Of a DNA stretch of 64,000 bases, positions 36,027 to 44,989 are shown piece by piece. Made by a program: the position numbers and the translations under genes. The stretch covers positions 124,001 to 188,000 of the forward strand of contig NZ_JACCGK010000005.1 of the NCBI RefSeq assembly GCF_013416325.1, given 5' to 3'. The stretch is from Vreelandella sedimenti (lineage in GTDB: Bacteria > Pseudomonadota > Gammaproteobacteria > Pseudomonadales > Halomonadaceae). Within the stretch, counting starts at the first letter, position 1; each line of letters opens with the position of its first letter. The notes beneath the pieces were generated by a model, which saw only the letters and a program-made list of their open reading frames with translations, did no database searches and was not told the DNA's origin.

Positions 36027-36362
36027 ATGTCGTGCCCACCTTGCCCCCATTGCCAATCCGAATTCGTCTATCAGGATCAAAGCCTGTTCATCTGCCCCGA
36101 ATGCGCTCACGAATGGAACCCTTCTGAGGCTGAGGCAGAAGAGACCGTGACGGTAAAAGATGCCCACGGCACCCTGTTAGCGGAAGGCGACAAGGTAACG
36201 ATGATCAAAGACCTCAAGGTCAAAGGCAGCTCATTGGTACTCAAGGTGGGCACCAAAGCGGTTATCAAGCGGCTCTTGGATAGCAAGAATCACCAACTGG
36301 ACTGCAAGGTCGACGGCGTCGGCGACATGATGGTGACCGCCCACTTTGTGAAAAAAGCTTGA
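36027..36362 (+). CDS. phnA: PhnA/YjdM-family zinc-ribbon protein
   Basis: 111-residue protein with an N-terminal zinc ribbon (PCPHCQSEF...FICPECAHEW) and an SH3-like C-terminal domain (VKDAHGTLLAEGDKVTMIKD, LKVKGSSLVLKVGTKA). Although called alkylphosphonate utilisation protein, it is not part of C-P lyase and its function is unknown. Its 3' end has a degenerate copy near 40.7 kb. Confidence 0.93.
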   Translation: MSCPPCPHCQSEFVYQDQSLFICPECAHEWNPSEAEAEETVTVKDAHGTLLAEGDKVTMIKDLKVKGSSLVLKVGTKAVIKRLLDSKNHQLDCKVDGVGDMMVTAHFVKKA

Positions 36363-36367
36363 ATAAG

Positions 36368-36425
36368 ACCCCGGAATTCTTCGATTCACCACACGACGCA
36401 GTAAGCTGAGGCTCACCCACCATCA
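36368..36425 (-). pseudogene. 3'-end remnant of a LysR gene
   Basis: On the minus strand the bases read LSEVVMVGEPQLTAS. The intact LysR gene at 42700-43593 ends RDAVVVDEPQLTVS, so this is its decayed relative. Only the last 20 or so codons are recognisable. The same phnA-tail plus LysR-tail combination recurs at 40.7-40.9 kb. Confidence 0.6.
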
Positions 36426-36594
36426 CCACTTCACTCAGCGTTTAAGCGAAGCGTGTTTTCGGGTATCTGGTTCTAGGGCAACAAAATCAGCTCTAAGGCC
36501 TTTGACAGCGGGTTGGAAAGTATTCAAAAGCGCTATTTCCTTTCGATTTATTTAGCTAAAGTAAGACTAAAGCTTATCTGCCGGAAGGCCTTCA

Positions 36595-37533
36595 ATGACT
36601 GATTTGATAATCCTGAGAGATTTCCTGGCCCTTTGTGAAACCAAGAGTTTTAGCCGCACGGCTGAGCATCGGCATGTTTCGGTTTCAGGCTTGAGTCGTC
36701 GTATTCAAGGCCTTGAAGAGTGGGCAGGCACCACGCTGTTTGAGCGGCGTAAAGGGGAGCTAGTGCTGACGGAGGCAGGGCAAAGCCTGCAAATGGTAGC
36801 TTCACAAGCGCTTAGCGCTTTTGATCAATTTCGCCGCTCCGTTGCTGATGATATTAACGATCAGAAAAGGCGGATACGATTTTGCTCACCACACATTATG
36901 GCTGCGATATTTTTTCCTCACTGGATGCCGCGCTTACAAGAGCAGTTCACACAGGCAAAATTTAGCATTGATGCTAATACATTGCCGGAGTGCCTAGCCA
37001 CTCTAGATCAGGGAGAGGCCGACTATGTAACGGCACTATTCGATGGTGAACACCTTATTGCAAGGCGTTTGGGAGTAGAGAGTGATAGTTACACTTCAAT
37101 TGAGCTAGATACCGAGTCTCTCATCCCTGTTAGCGCACCAAATGCCGCAGGTCAGCCACTGTTTAATTTACATGCTGCAGATGGCTCCCCACTCTCATTT
37201 TTGAATTATTCCCAAGAGTGCCATTTGGGTTGGTCGCTGAGTGCCATGCTGGTGAATCAAGGTTTGAATTTACAGCAACACCATGATGCTGGTCTTGCTG
37301 ATAGTTTGCGTCATATGACGTTATCAAGATTGGGTGTTGCGTGGCTTCCCTATTCGCTAGTGCGGGAAGACCTTGGGGCTAAGCGGCTTGTTCGAGCGGG
37401 AGGTGCCGCTTTCGATGTGCCATTAAAAATCACCTTGCTGAGACGCACAGCGCCCCTCGCAGCAGAAGCCCAGCGGTTATGGGATGGGCTGCTGGAAATG
37501 AAAAATGTAAGAACCTTCTCTGAGGTTGTTTGA
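36595..37533 (+). CDS. LysR-family regulator
   Basis: 312-residue LysR protein, TDLIILRDFLALCETKSFSR, helix-turn-helix RHVSVSGLSRRIQGLEEWAG. The effector half is HdfR/YjiE-like (FCSPHIMAAIFFPHWMPRLQ). It precedes, on the same strand, the MFS transporter and a broken haloacid dehalogenase and may have regulated them. AT content is higher than in most of the window. Confidence 0.85.
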   Translation: MTDLIILRDFLALCETKSFSRTAEHRHVSVSGLSRRIQGLEEWAGTTLFERRKGELVLTEAGQSLQMVASQALSAFDQFRRSVADDINDQKRRIRFCSPHIMAAIFFPHWMPRLQEQFTQAKFSIDANTLPECLATLDQGEADYVTALFDGEHLIARRLGVESDSYTSIELDTESLIPVSAPNAAGQPLFNLHAADGSPLSFLNYSQECHLGWSLSAMLVNQGLNLQQHHDAGLADSLRHMTLSRLGVAWLPYSLVREDLGAKRLVRAGGAAFDVPLKITLLRRTAPLAAEAQRLWDGLLEMKNVRTFSEVV

Positions 37534-37713
37534 ACGGCATTCCACGCTTCATTGCAATGTTGGCAATTTTTTCGCCTCTTTTATTCGGTAACGCAACCTA
37601 GCCAGAAAAGTAGCGGTGCTTGCTGATGTGGCAACAGGCGTTGCGATATCGTCGCGGCTTAGCGCCCAAAAAGGGTTAATTCTTAGGAAAGGCTCAATGC
37701 GCTGAGAACCCCT

Positions 37714-38949
37714 ATGACGACAATGCTGCCTATGGCTTCTGCTCACAACTACCGCTGGTTCATTCTACTGATAGCCACCCTGGCTCAAGCAGCGGCATGC
37801 TTTTTCGTTCAAGGCATCGGGGCCATCAGCGTTTATATACAGGCAGATATGGCGCTCTCTGCATTTCAGATTGGGGCGCTGGTCTCTGCTGCTCAACTGG
37901 TGCCTTTAGTCGGGCTGTTAGTTGCCGGCGAGTTGCTGGACAGGTTCAGTGAACGCTTAGTGGTAGGGGTGGGAACCCTCGTAGTGGGCATCGCGCTAAG
38001 CGCTGCCGTGCTGGCTGAGAGTTACTGGGCAATGCTGCTGTTTTTGGTCATCGTAGGGGCGGGCTACAGTACCGCCCAGCCTGGCGGTAGCAAATCGGTA
38101 GCTGCTTGGTTCGATAAATCCCAGCGCGGTTTTGCCATGGGGATTCGTCAGGCAGGTTTGCCGCTCGGTGGGGCGCTGGCGGCGATCGTACTGCCAACCG
38201 TCGCTATCACCTGGGGGTGGCGCGCCTCTTTTCTGGTGGGTGGGCTGATTGCAATCTTCGGGGCGTTGGTCTTTATACTTTTTTACCGTACCCCTGGTGG
38301 CGTGGTGCCGGTAGCAAGAGCCTCTGAAGGTAGCGTAAAACAAGTCGTCTTATCGCGATTGGCAATGATTCGTGAACCGGCCATGAAACAGATCATGGCG
38401 TCCGGTATTAGTTTGATCTCGGTTCAGTACGGCATTTTGATTTTTACCGTGCTCTATCTGCATAGCCGCTTGCAAATGGAGGTACTGCAGGCGGCGGCGC
38501 TGCTATTCGTAGCCCAAGGGGCCGGGGTTGCCGGACGTATTTTGCTGGCGGCCTGGAGCGACCGCTGTCGCTCACGCTATTTTCCGGTAATGGGGTGCAT
38601 GGTGGCGGTGATAGTAGGGCTGCTGGTATTGGTTTGGCTACCGCTTCACTCAACGCTCATGCTGAGCGGTTTGATGGCCTGGCTAGGCTTTTTTGGTTTT
38701 GGTTGGTACGGCCCTTGGGTAGCTTATGTGGCTGAGTCTGCACCTGCTGATAAAACCGGCTTTGTGCTGGGATTGGCTATGGCGATTAACCAACTGGCGA
38801 TTGTATCGATACCACCACTCCTTGGGTGGCTGTTAGATATAAGTGGCAGTTTTATGCTCGGCTGGAGTCTGCTGATCGCCATGACGTTATTGGGGCTATT
38901 AATGACCATCCAGCGGCAAGGAGAAATTAATGAAAGCGATCGTGTTTGA
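37714..38949 (+). CDS. MFS transporter
   Basis: Twelve-segment major facilitator: LIATLAQAAACFFVQGIGAI at the first segment, the loop GELLDRFSERLVVG (motif A variant), and the symmetric GFVLGLAMAINQLAIVSIPP in the second half. It overlaps the next gene, a type II haloacid dehalogenase, by 20 bases, which suggests that it may import a halogenated or related organic acid. GAGAA precedes the ATG. Confidence 0.85.
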   Translation: MTTMLPMASAHNYRWFILLIATLAQAAACFFVQGIGAISVYIQADMALSAFQIGALVSAAQLVPLVGLLVAGELLDRFSERLVVGVGTLVVGIALSAAVLAESYWAMLLFLVIVGAGYSTAQPGGSKSVAAWFDKSQRGFAMGIRQAGLPLGGALAAIVLPTVAITWGWRASFLVGGLIAIFGALVFILFYRTPGGVVPVARASEGSVKQVVLSRLAMIREPAMKQIMASGISLISVQYGILIFTVLYLHSRLQMEVLQAAALLFVAQGAGVAGRILLAAWSDRCRSRYFPVMGCMVAVIVGLLVLVWLPLHSTLMLSGLMAWLGFFGFGWYGPWVAYVAESAPADKTGFVLGLAMAINQLAIVSIPPLLGWLLDISGSFMLGWSLLIAMTLLGLLMTIQRQGEINESDRV

Positions 38950-39641
38950 CGTATTTGGCACTCTTGTTGATTGGCGCTCCAGTTTGATTAATCAATTCAA
39001 TGAGCTAGAGAAAGAGCTGGGGATTGAACTGCCTAGTGAAGAGCTGGCTGATCAATGGCGTCAGCTTTATGCCGCCTTCCATGGACAGGGTACGCAGAGG
39101 GGAAATCCCCTGGACGGTATTAGATGATCTGCATCGAGAAAGCTTAGCCAAACTACTCAATCAACATGAGATTGCGCTAGACGAAACGACCATTGATCGC
39201 ATTAATCACTTTTGGCACCAATTAGAGCCCTGGCCAGATGTTCAGAGTGGCCTGCAGCGCTTAAAAGAGCACACCATTATCGGCACGCTGACCAACGGCA
39301 ATTTATCGCTAATGGTGGACGTTGCCCGTCACGCCAAGCTGCCGTGGGATATGATTTTTTGCGCCGAGTTATTCCAACACTACAAACCTGACGCTGAAGT
39401 CTATATAGGGGCTTGCCGCCTGCTTCGCCTGCCGCCAGAAGAGGTGATGCTGTGCGCGGCGCACAATTATGACCTGGGTGCTGCCCGTGCACTGGGAATG
39501 AAAACGGCGTTTATACCCCGTCGTACAGAGTATGGCCCTCATCAGAGCAAAGATTTAGAAGCAGAAGAAGCATGGGATTTTGTGGCTGAAGATCTCGTCG
39601 CGTTGAGCGAGCGGCTAATAAGAGATAGAAGGCGAACTTAG
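38930..39641 (+). pseudogene. 2-haloacid dehalogenase (HAD type II), frameshifted
   Basis: The first frame (38930 onwards) encodes MKAIVFDVFGTLVDWRSSLI, the nucleophile motif of L-2-haloacid dehalogenases, and runs to ADQWRQLY. The match then continues one base out of phase: PPSMDRVRRGEIPWTVLDDL, TNGNLSLMVDVARHAKLPWD and MLCAAHNYDLGAARALGMKT, to the stop at 39641. One extra base near 39070-39077 explains it. All catalytic motifs are present on either side, so the break is recent, or is a sequencing error. As read, the protein stops after 65 residues. Confidence 0.85.
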
Positions 39642-40594
39642 TGCTGTGTCTCGGCCCGCAAGTTTTCTACTTCTTTGACGCTCAGCTCTTCGATGTCGGC
39701 GATCATCTGGTCATCCATTTCGGTGCGAGCGATCAGCTTACGGGCTGCATTACGCTTGCTTTCCAAAGCGCGCTGCTCAGCTTCTTGTTGCGCTTCTTGA
39801 CGTCCTTCTTGACGTCCTTCTTGACGTCCTTTCTCAATACCCAGTCGCTCAATCGTGTTGACGTAAGGCATGTGCTTCTCCTCCTGTATGGCGTAGACCG
39901 CCTGTGCAAAGTCAGGATCTAAACTTCTAGGCAATTGGATCATCCAATCGATGATATTGAACAGTCGTAAAACCTGATCGCGGCTGTAACCTCGCTCGTA
40001 GAGCAGCCGGATCAGGGCCACTTTGGTATCCTTTCGCGATGCGTTCTCCTTCACGCGCTTGGCCTGTATCTGGGCCATTAACACTAAAGCAAAGACATTG
40101 TCGCTGGCTTCCAGTTCTGCCCAGTGCGCTTCCCAATCAATTAGTTTAGCCGTGGGGAAGGTAAAGGATAGCGCACATCCCCAGCGTTGATAGTGAAAGG
40201 TCGTGGGCCGGAAACTCTCGCGGGTATCTGCGAGTACGGCAAGGCTGACCACATCAATATTATAGCGGTCACGCAACCGGTACTGGTAGGTAAACATACG
40301 CTCGGCAAAGCTATCTTCTGGTTCGCCTTGTACCTCCACATGGATCAATACCCAGGTTTCAATGCTATCCAGGGCAGCCACCTTGATCAACTTGTCGGCA
40401 TAGCGCCTACCGCTTTCAGCATCAGCAGTGATCTGCTGGAGTTCTTTGTCGAGAAAGCTGTAGCCCTGTGACCAATCCACCTGCTTATGAATAGCCGGGA
40501 ACAGCAGCCCTAGAAACTCCTGAAAATACGCTTCCAGCGCCATCTTCCATGGGCTGTCGTGATCACCGCGGCGACTATCCTCCAGATCGCTCAT
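39638..40594 (-). CDS. Rpn-family PD-(D/E)XK nuclease / putative transposase
   Basis: Protein of the Rpn (recombination-promoting nuclease) or PDDEXK-type transposase group. The core is recognised in FLGLLFPAIHKQVDWSQGYS, ADKLIKVAALDSIETWVLIH and the catalytic strand VEVQGE, then MFTYQYRLRDRYN. The C-terminal region holds four-residue repeats GRQE encoded by a 12-bp tandem repeat, before an Ala/Glu/Arg-rich coiled tail. The ATG at 40594 has GGGGGA upstream. Such genes are common in accessory DNA and can stimulate RecA-independent recombination. Confidence 0.85.
   Translation of the reverse strand: MSDLEDSRRGDHDSPWKMALEAYFQEFLGLLFPAIHKQVDWSQGYSFLDKELQQITADAESGRRYADKLIKVAALDSIETWVLIHVEVQGEPEDSFAERMFTYQYRLRDRYNIDVVSLAVLADTRESFRPTTFHYQRWGCALSFTFPTAKLIDWEAHWAELEASDNVFALVLMAQIQAKRVKENASRKDTKVALIRLLYERGYSRDQVLRLFNIIDWMIQLPRSLDPDFAQAVYAIQEEKHMPYVNTIERLGIEKGRQEGRQEGRQEAQQEAEQRALESKRNAARKLIARTEMDDQMIADIEELSVKEVENLRAETQH
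39793..39828. repeat. Three 12-bp tandem repeats inside Rpn gene
   Basis: CTTCTTGACGTC occurs three times in a row. On the coding strand it gives the GRQE repeats. Since the unit is a multiple of three, gain or loss of copies by slippage changes the length of the linker without breaking the frame. Confidence 0.9.
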
Positions 40595-40699
40595 GCATTC
40601 CCCCCGTATCAATGCGATACGCTACCGCTTCGCAAAAAAAGATATCTAAGAATAAATAGCGGGTCTTCGGGAAGCAACTATTGGGTCATGAGCAAGAGA

Positions 40700-40940
40700 G
40701 GAGATAACCATGTTAGGGCTGGGTGCTGCCCATTTTGTAAATAAGGCCTGAATAAGACCCGGAATTCTTCTACCCACCTCACGACGCAGTAAGCTGAGGC
40801 TCATCCACCACCACCGCGTCACGCAACATCTCAGCGAAGCTTGCCAGGGCGGGTGTCCAGGACTCTGGTTCGCAAAATAGGTAGCGATCATGGCGATGGA
40901 CGTGGACAACTCCAGGGTGGGAATCCCGCCCCGGTGTTGG
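40700..40940. pseudogene. Decayed duplicate of phnA tail plus LysR 3' end
   Basis: 40730-40760 (GCCCA-TTTGTAAATAAGGCCTGAATAAGACC on the plus strand) resembles the last codons of phnA and the bases after it. 40770-40940, on the minus strand, reads like the last 50 codons of the LysR gene at 42700: VAAHQHRGGIPTLELSTSIA, TYFAN, then out of frame SFAETL. The order equals that at 36.33-36.43 kb, so it is a degenerate duplicate. Several frameshifts make it non-functional. No intact gene is seen between 40595 and 41077. Confidence 0.65.
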
Positions 40941-41077
40941 TGGGCTGCGACTGTCCTATACCAATGGATATGATTAGACTGTTTAGTCGTGGCACTTTCA
41001 AGGAATAGGCCATCATAAGTTCAGCGAGATACTGGTGCTTGTTGGCCGTGATGCAAATTATCGCCACGCCCAGTTTT

Positions 41078-41683
41078 TCACCTCTGCCGCTCTGCCTTCT
41101 GAGCAGCCTGAACCGACGGTCGTTCACCCACACGTGATACATAATTTGTCAGCGTCGGCCAATGCCCCAGGTCAATGTCGAAAAACCGACACCAACCTAA
41201 CACTGTGAATAGATAGGCATCCGCGACAGAAAAGTTTTTGCCCATCAGGTAAGCGTTGTACTCAAGAACACTGTCGAGATAGTCAAAGCGCTTGAAGGAC
41301 TTATCGTGAAACACACGCTTGGCCTCTTCGGCCAGGCTGGTGTTAAACAGTGGCGCTAATCCAGCGTGAATCTCGCTATTAATGAAAGCCAGCCACTCTT
41401 GAAGACGAACTCTCCCCCAGCTTCCTAGTGGTGGAGCAAGGTTCGCTTCCGGCGATAGATCAGCTAGGTACTGGAGTATGGCAGGCCCCTCGGTCAGGAT
41501 CTGCCCATCCTTTAGCTCCAAAGCCGCTACATAGCCCTTGGGATTGATGGTGAGGAAGTCTCGGCCATCCTCTGTTGTTTTTGTTTGGTTGTCGACACGC
41601 ACTAACGTGAAAGGCAGCGCCAATTCACGCAGGACAATATGAGGCGATAACGAACAGGTATCGGGGGCGTAATACAGCTTCAT
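41078..41683 (-). CDS. Beta-class glutathione S-transferase
   Basis: GST of 201 residues. The start MKLYYAPDTCSLSPHIVLRE has the cysteine typical of bacterial beta-class GSTs (Cys10); the glutathione-binding Pro and Glu/Ser motif (LTEGPAILQYLADL) follows; the C-terminal helical domain has NFSVADAYLFTVLGW with the N-capping box. It conjugates or reduces electrophiles with glutathione. AAAGGA is before the ATG. Divergent from the LysR gene at 41805, its likely regulator. Confidence 0.93.
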   Translation of the reverse strand: MKLYYAPDTCSLSPHIVLRELALPFTLVRVDNQTKTTEDGRDFLTINPKGYVAALELKDGQILTEGPAILQYLADLSPEANLAPPLGSWGRVRLQEWLAFINSEIHAGLAPLFNTSLAEEAKRVFHDKSFKRFDYLDSVLEYNAYLMGKNFSVADAYLFTVLGWCRFFDIDLGHWPTLTNYVSRVGERPSVQAAQKAERQR

Positions 41684-41804
41684 GGGATTCCTTTATAGTG
41701 ATAAAAAAGAGATTAGCTACCGCTAACAATTCAAAAGTGTGCAGATCCTTTTAATCACCGTAAAATTAATATCTCACGAGTTAGCCATTAGCTGAGCTAC
41801 TGAC

Positions 41805-42689
41805 ATGATGAATCTCTCCCATTGGCGCTTGATTGTCGCCATCGCGGACACTGGCACTATCACACGAGGTGCCGAGCGTGTTGGCATGACTCAATCCGGC
41901 GCCAGCCAGGCGCTCGCACAAATGGAGGAAACGCTGGGGGCACCGCTATTTGCCCGTTCGCGACGAGACGTCAGCATGACGGCCTTTGGAGATGCGGTTG
42001 TCGAGCACGCGCGTGGTATGTTGGCGAGCCTCAACGCGATTGGTGGTTTGGCCGATGAGCAGAAAGGTATAGGGAGTGGCCGTCTTCGATTAGCTAGTTT
42101 CCCGTCTGTAATCTCGACTCGTCTCCCTGCACTGCTCGGCTCCTTTCGACAGCGCCATCCCGGTATCGACATCGTCGCTCTGGAAGGTACCGATGAAGAA
42201 GTCGAGACATGGTTAGCTAGTGGCGCCATCGACCTTGGCGTGGTGCTGAATCCTACGCCGGAACGCCAAGCCTTGATACTCGGCTGCGATGCTTGGGTAG
42301 CCGTGGTGCCAACGGCTCACCCCATGGCGCGCCGTGCATCCGCACGAGGTGTCGACTTTGCAGAACTCGCTACCCAGCCGTTCATTCTCGCAACGGGGGG
42401 CTGCGCGGTGAATGCCCAGCATTTGGCTCAAGAGAGGGGAGTAGCGTTGAGCAATATCCGTGTGACGGTACGTGACTGGGTCAGTGCCTGTGTACTGGTT
42501 CGTGAAGGAATGGGAGTCGCCATCGTGCCGGAATCAACACTACCCGAAGATAAGCGTGGTTTACGCGTGTTATCGCTGACACAGCCGATTTATCGAAGGT
42601 TTGGGCTCGTCCCTGCAACGGCCACACCGGTCTTGAAACTTGTCGAGACTTTCTGGCAACACGTAGCAAATCACAAAACGCCACCATAG
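41805..42689 (+). CDS. LysR-family regulator of the GST gene
   Basis: LysR protein of 294 residues: LSHWRLIVAIADTGTITRGA, helix-turn-helix VGMTQSGASQALAQMEETLG, and an effector domain with VREGMGVAIVPESTLPED. Divergent from the GST gene with a 121-base gap, so it probably regulates that gene. It is convergent with the LysR gene at 42700; the two stops are ten bases apart. Confidence 0.88.
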   Translation: MMNLSHWRLIVAIADTGTITRGAERVGMTQSGASQALAQMEETLGAPLFARSRRDVSMTAFGDAVVEHARGMLASLNAIGGLADEQKGIGSGRLRLASFPSVISTRLPALLGSFRQRHPGIDIVALEGTDEEVETWLASGAIDLGVVLNPTPERQALILGCDAWVAVVPTAHPMARRASARGVDFAELATQPFILATGGCAVNAQHLAQERGVALSNIRVTVRDWVSACVLVREGMGVAIVPESTLPEDKRGLRVLSLTQPIYRRFGLVPATATPVLKLVETFWQHVANHKTPP

Positions 42690-42699
42690 GATACCCACT

Positions 42700-43593
42700 T
42701 CACGACACAGTAAGCTGAGGCTCATCCACCACCACCGCATCACGCAACGTCTCAGCGAAGCTTGCCAGGGCGGGTGTCCAGGACTCTGGTTCGGGGGCGA
42801 CAAAATAGGTATCGACATTGGCGATGGACGTGGGCAGTTCCAGCGTATGAATCCCGAACCGGTGCTGGTGGGCTTCAACCGTCCCACGGGGTAGCACCGT
42901 GTAACCCATCCCGGCAGCAACGCAGCCAAGCATCGCGTCCAGGGAGCCGAACTCAAAAATCCGGCCTGCATTGACGCTGTAGGAAGCCAGCAACAGCTCA
43001 ATACGCTGGCGGTAGCTGCACCCCTGGCGAAACGCCAAGAAAGCAGACGTCAGCAGTTCTTGTGAAGAGGGCATTCTCGTCATAGGTGTTGAGCCGACTA
43101 AGACAAGCTGCTCGCTAAATGCTTTGAGCAAGTGGTAGCGGCCATGTTCAAGCCGACCGGCCACGAAGACACAGTCCACCTGCCCGTTAAGCAACAACTC
43201 GACCAGCTCAGCCGTGGGCCCGGTCTTTATCTGGATATCAACGTCAGGCTGCGCTGCGTGGTACGCCGCCAGTATCGGCGGAAGGCGCAACGCCGTCGTG
43301 GTCTCCATGGCGCCTATACGCAGCCGCCCACACGCCTTCTCCTGGCCTTTGAACAGCGATACCGCTTCGTCGTGGGCTGTCAGCATGCGCTCGGCGTACT
43401 CCACCAGCGCCGATCCGGCACTCGTAGGGCGAACGCGTCCTGCACGGTGAATCAGCTGTACGCCTAACTCTTCCTCAAGTTTCTTGATGTGGGCCGTCAC
43501 ATTGGATTGCACCGTGTGCAGTTGCTTAGCCGCCGTCACGAAGCTGCCGGTTTCGGCTACGGCCATGAATAGTCGCAGTGATTTCAATTGCAC
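42700..43593 (-). CDS. LysR-family regulator of the MFS-GST pair
   Basis: 297-residue LysR regulator: QLKSLRLFMAVAETGSFVTA, helix-turn-helix LHTVQSNVTAHIKKLEEELG, effector motifs RLRIGAMETTTALRLPPILA and ECGSL-like region at RIFEFGSLDAMLGCVAAGMG. A GTG start at 43593 is chosen, with GGGAG nine bases upstream; 16 further in-frame codons lie before it. It is divergent from the MFS-GST operon at 43739, which it probably regulates. Its 3' end has at least two degenerate copies in the window. Confidence 0.87.
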   Translation of the reverse strand: MQLKSLRLFMAVAETGSFVTAAKQLHTVQSNVTAHIKKLEEELGVQLIHRAGRVRPTSAGSALVEYAERMLTAHDEAVSLFKGQEKACGRLRIGAMETTTALRLPPILAAYHAAQPDVDIQIKTGPTAELVELLLNGQVDCVFVAGRLEHGRYHLLKAFSEQLVLVGSTPMTRMPSSQELLTSAFLAFRQGCSYRQRIELLLASYSVNAGRIFEFGSLDAMLGCVAAGMGYTVLPRGTVEAHQHRFGIHTLELPTSIANVDTYFVAPEPESWTPALASFAETLRDAVVVDEPQLTVS

Positions 43594-43738
43594 GCGCCGT
43601 CTCCCTGTCAGGTTATCTTTAAACAAGATAGTAGCTATCAAAACTAATCGTTTCTAGAAATAGTTCCTTACGCGTAGTCTGACTGTGCACTAACGCGCTG
43701 CCCACCTTGCCCGAAAGGCGGCACGAAAAGGACACCAC

Positions 43739-44989
43739 ATGATGAATCGATCACTCACTACTCACGATCTGCCTGCCCTGATGACAGGTATAATGGCGAC
43801 CCTGGCGGGAATTGGCATTGCGCGCTTCGCCTATACGCCGCTATTGCCTGCGATTATTCAAGAGGGTTGGTTTACCGCGAGCCAAGGCGCCTACCTGGGG
43901 GCCGCCAACCTGCTGGGGTATTTTATCGGCGCACTCGCCGCCCACTCCCTGAGTGAGCGCTTTTCTCCTCGCTTGGTGATGGCCGCAAGCTTCGCGGGTA
44001 TCGCGCTAAGCTTTGTGCTCTGCGCCGGGGCGGGCGGTTTCCTCTGGTTCTTCTTCTGGCGGTTGGTCTCGGGGGCTGCTGGGGCCATCTTGATGGTCGT
44101 TGGCCCTTCGCTGGCGCTGGCTGCCACGCCCCCTGAAAGGCGAGCCAGTGTGGGTGCCATGGTGTTTACCGGCATTGGCTTAGGCGCACTGCTTTCGGCC
44201 TTCATCGTACCGTTACTCTTAGGGTTAAGCCTCTCCGTCACCTGGGGCACGCTGGGGCTGCTGTGTATTGCCGCTGGCCTTTTGTGCGACTATTTTTTGC
44301 GACAGGGAGTAGCACACTTAGCCTCACCGACCACGGCTAGCCCAAGGGTGAATAGCCCCACAGGGGGTGCGGGTGTAAAGATAATTGTGATGTTGGTGGT
44401 TGGCGCTTACGCCCTGGATGCGATTGGCTTTATGCCCCATACCGTGTTCTGGGTGGACTATCTCGCCAGAGAAAACGCCCTGGGCAATCAAGCGGCCTCT
44501 CTGCAGTGGGGTATCTTCGGGTTGGGAGCATTGTGTGGGCCGTTCATGGTAGGCGCACTGGCGCAGCGAGTGGGCTGGCAGGGTGGCTTGATGATCGCCT
44601 TTGCGACGAAGGCCGCCGCCGTTTTGCTGCCGGTGTTCTCGCTCGCACTGCTCAGCCAGTCGGTTTCCTCGTTCATGGTGGGGGCGATGATCCCCGGCAT
44701 TGTCGCACTCACCTCTGGACGCCTTGCTGAGTTGGTAGGGCCAACCGCCCACAAGAAGCTCTGGGGGCAAGCCACCGCCGCCTTTGCTGCCGCCCAGGCA
44801 GTGGCGGGCTATGCCATGTCCGCGCTTTATGGCGCTTGGGGCAGCTACACACCACTGTTTGCCATCAGCGGCCTCATCCTCGTCGCTGGCTTTTTGCTGG
44901 TGCTGCTTAGCCGTGGCGTACAGCAGCGTCACTCGCATCTTTCTGCCCAGCAACCTACACAGCAATCTTCAAACCAAGGGAGGCAATAA
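43739..44989 (+). CDS. YbfB/YjiJ-family MFS transporter
   Basis: Twelve-segment transporter of the YbfB/YjiJ subgroup: GIGIARFAYTPLLPAIIQEG is the family's opening signature and LGAANLLGYFIGALAAHSLS follows. In the C-terminal half GRLAELVGPTAHKKLWGQAT is typical. Substrates are unknown; some members are efflux carriers. The stop codon overlaps the next GST gene by one base (TAATG), so the pair is an operon, with the LysR gene facing it. Confidence 0.92.
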   Translation: MMNRSLTTHDLPALMTGIMATLAGIGIARFAYTPLLPAIIQEGWFTASQGAYLGAANLLGYFIGALAAHSLSERFSPRLVMAASFAGIALSFVLCAGAGGFLWFFFWRLVSGAAGAILMVVGPSLALAATPPERRASVGAMVFTGIGLGALLSAFIVPLLLGLSLSVTWGTLGLLCIAAGLLCDYFLRQGVAHLASPTTASPRVNSPTGGAGVKIIVMLVVGAYALDAIGFMPHTVFWVDYLARENALGNQAASLQWGIFGLGALCGPFMVGALAQRVGWQGGLMIAFATKAAAVLLPVFSLALLSQSVSSFMVGAMIPGIVALTSGRLAELVGPTAHKKLWGQATAAFAAAQAVAGYAMSALYGAWGSYTPLFAISGLILVAGFLLVLLSRGVQQRHSHLSAQQPTQQSSNQGRQ

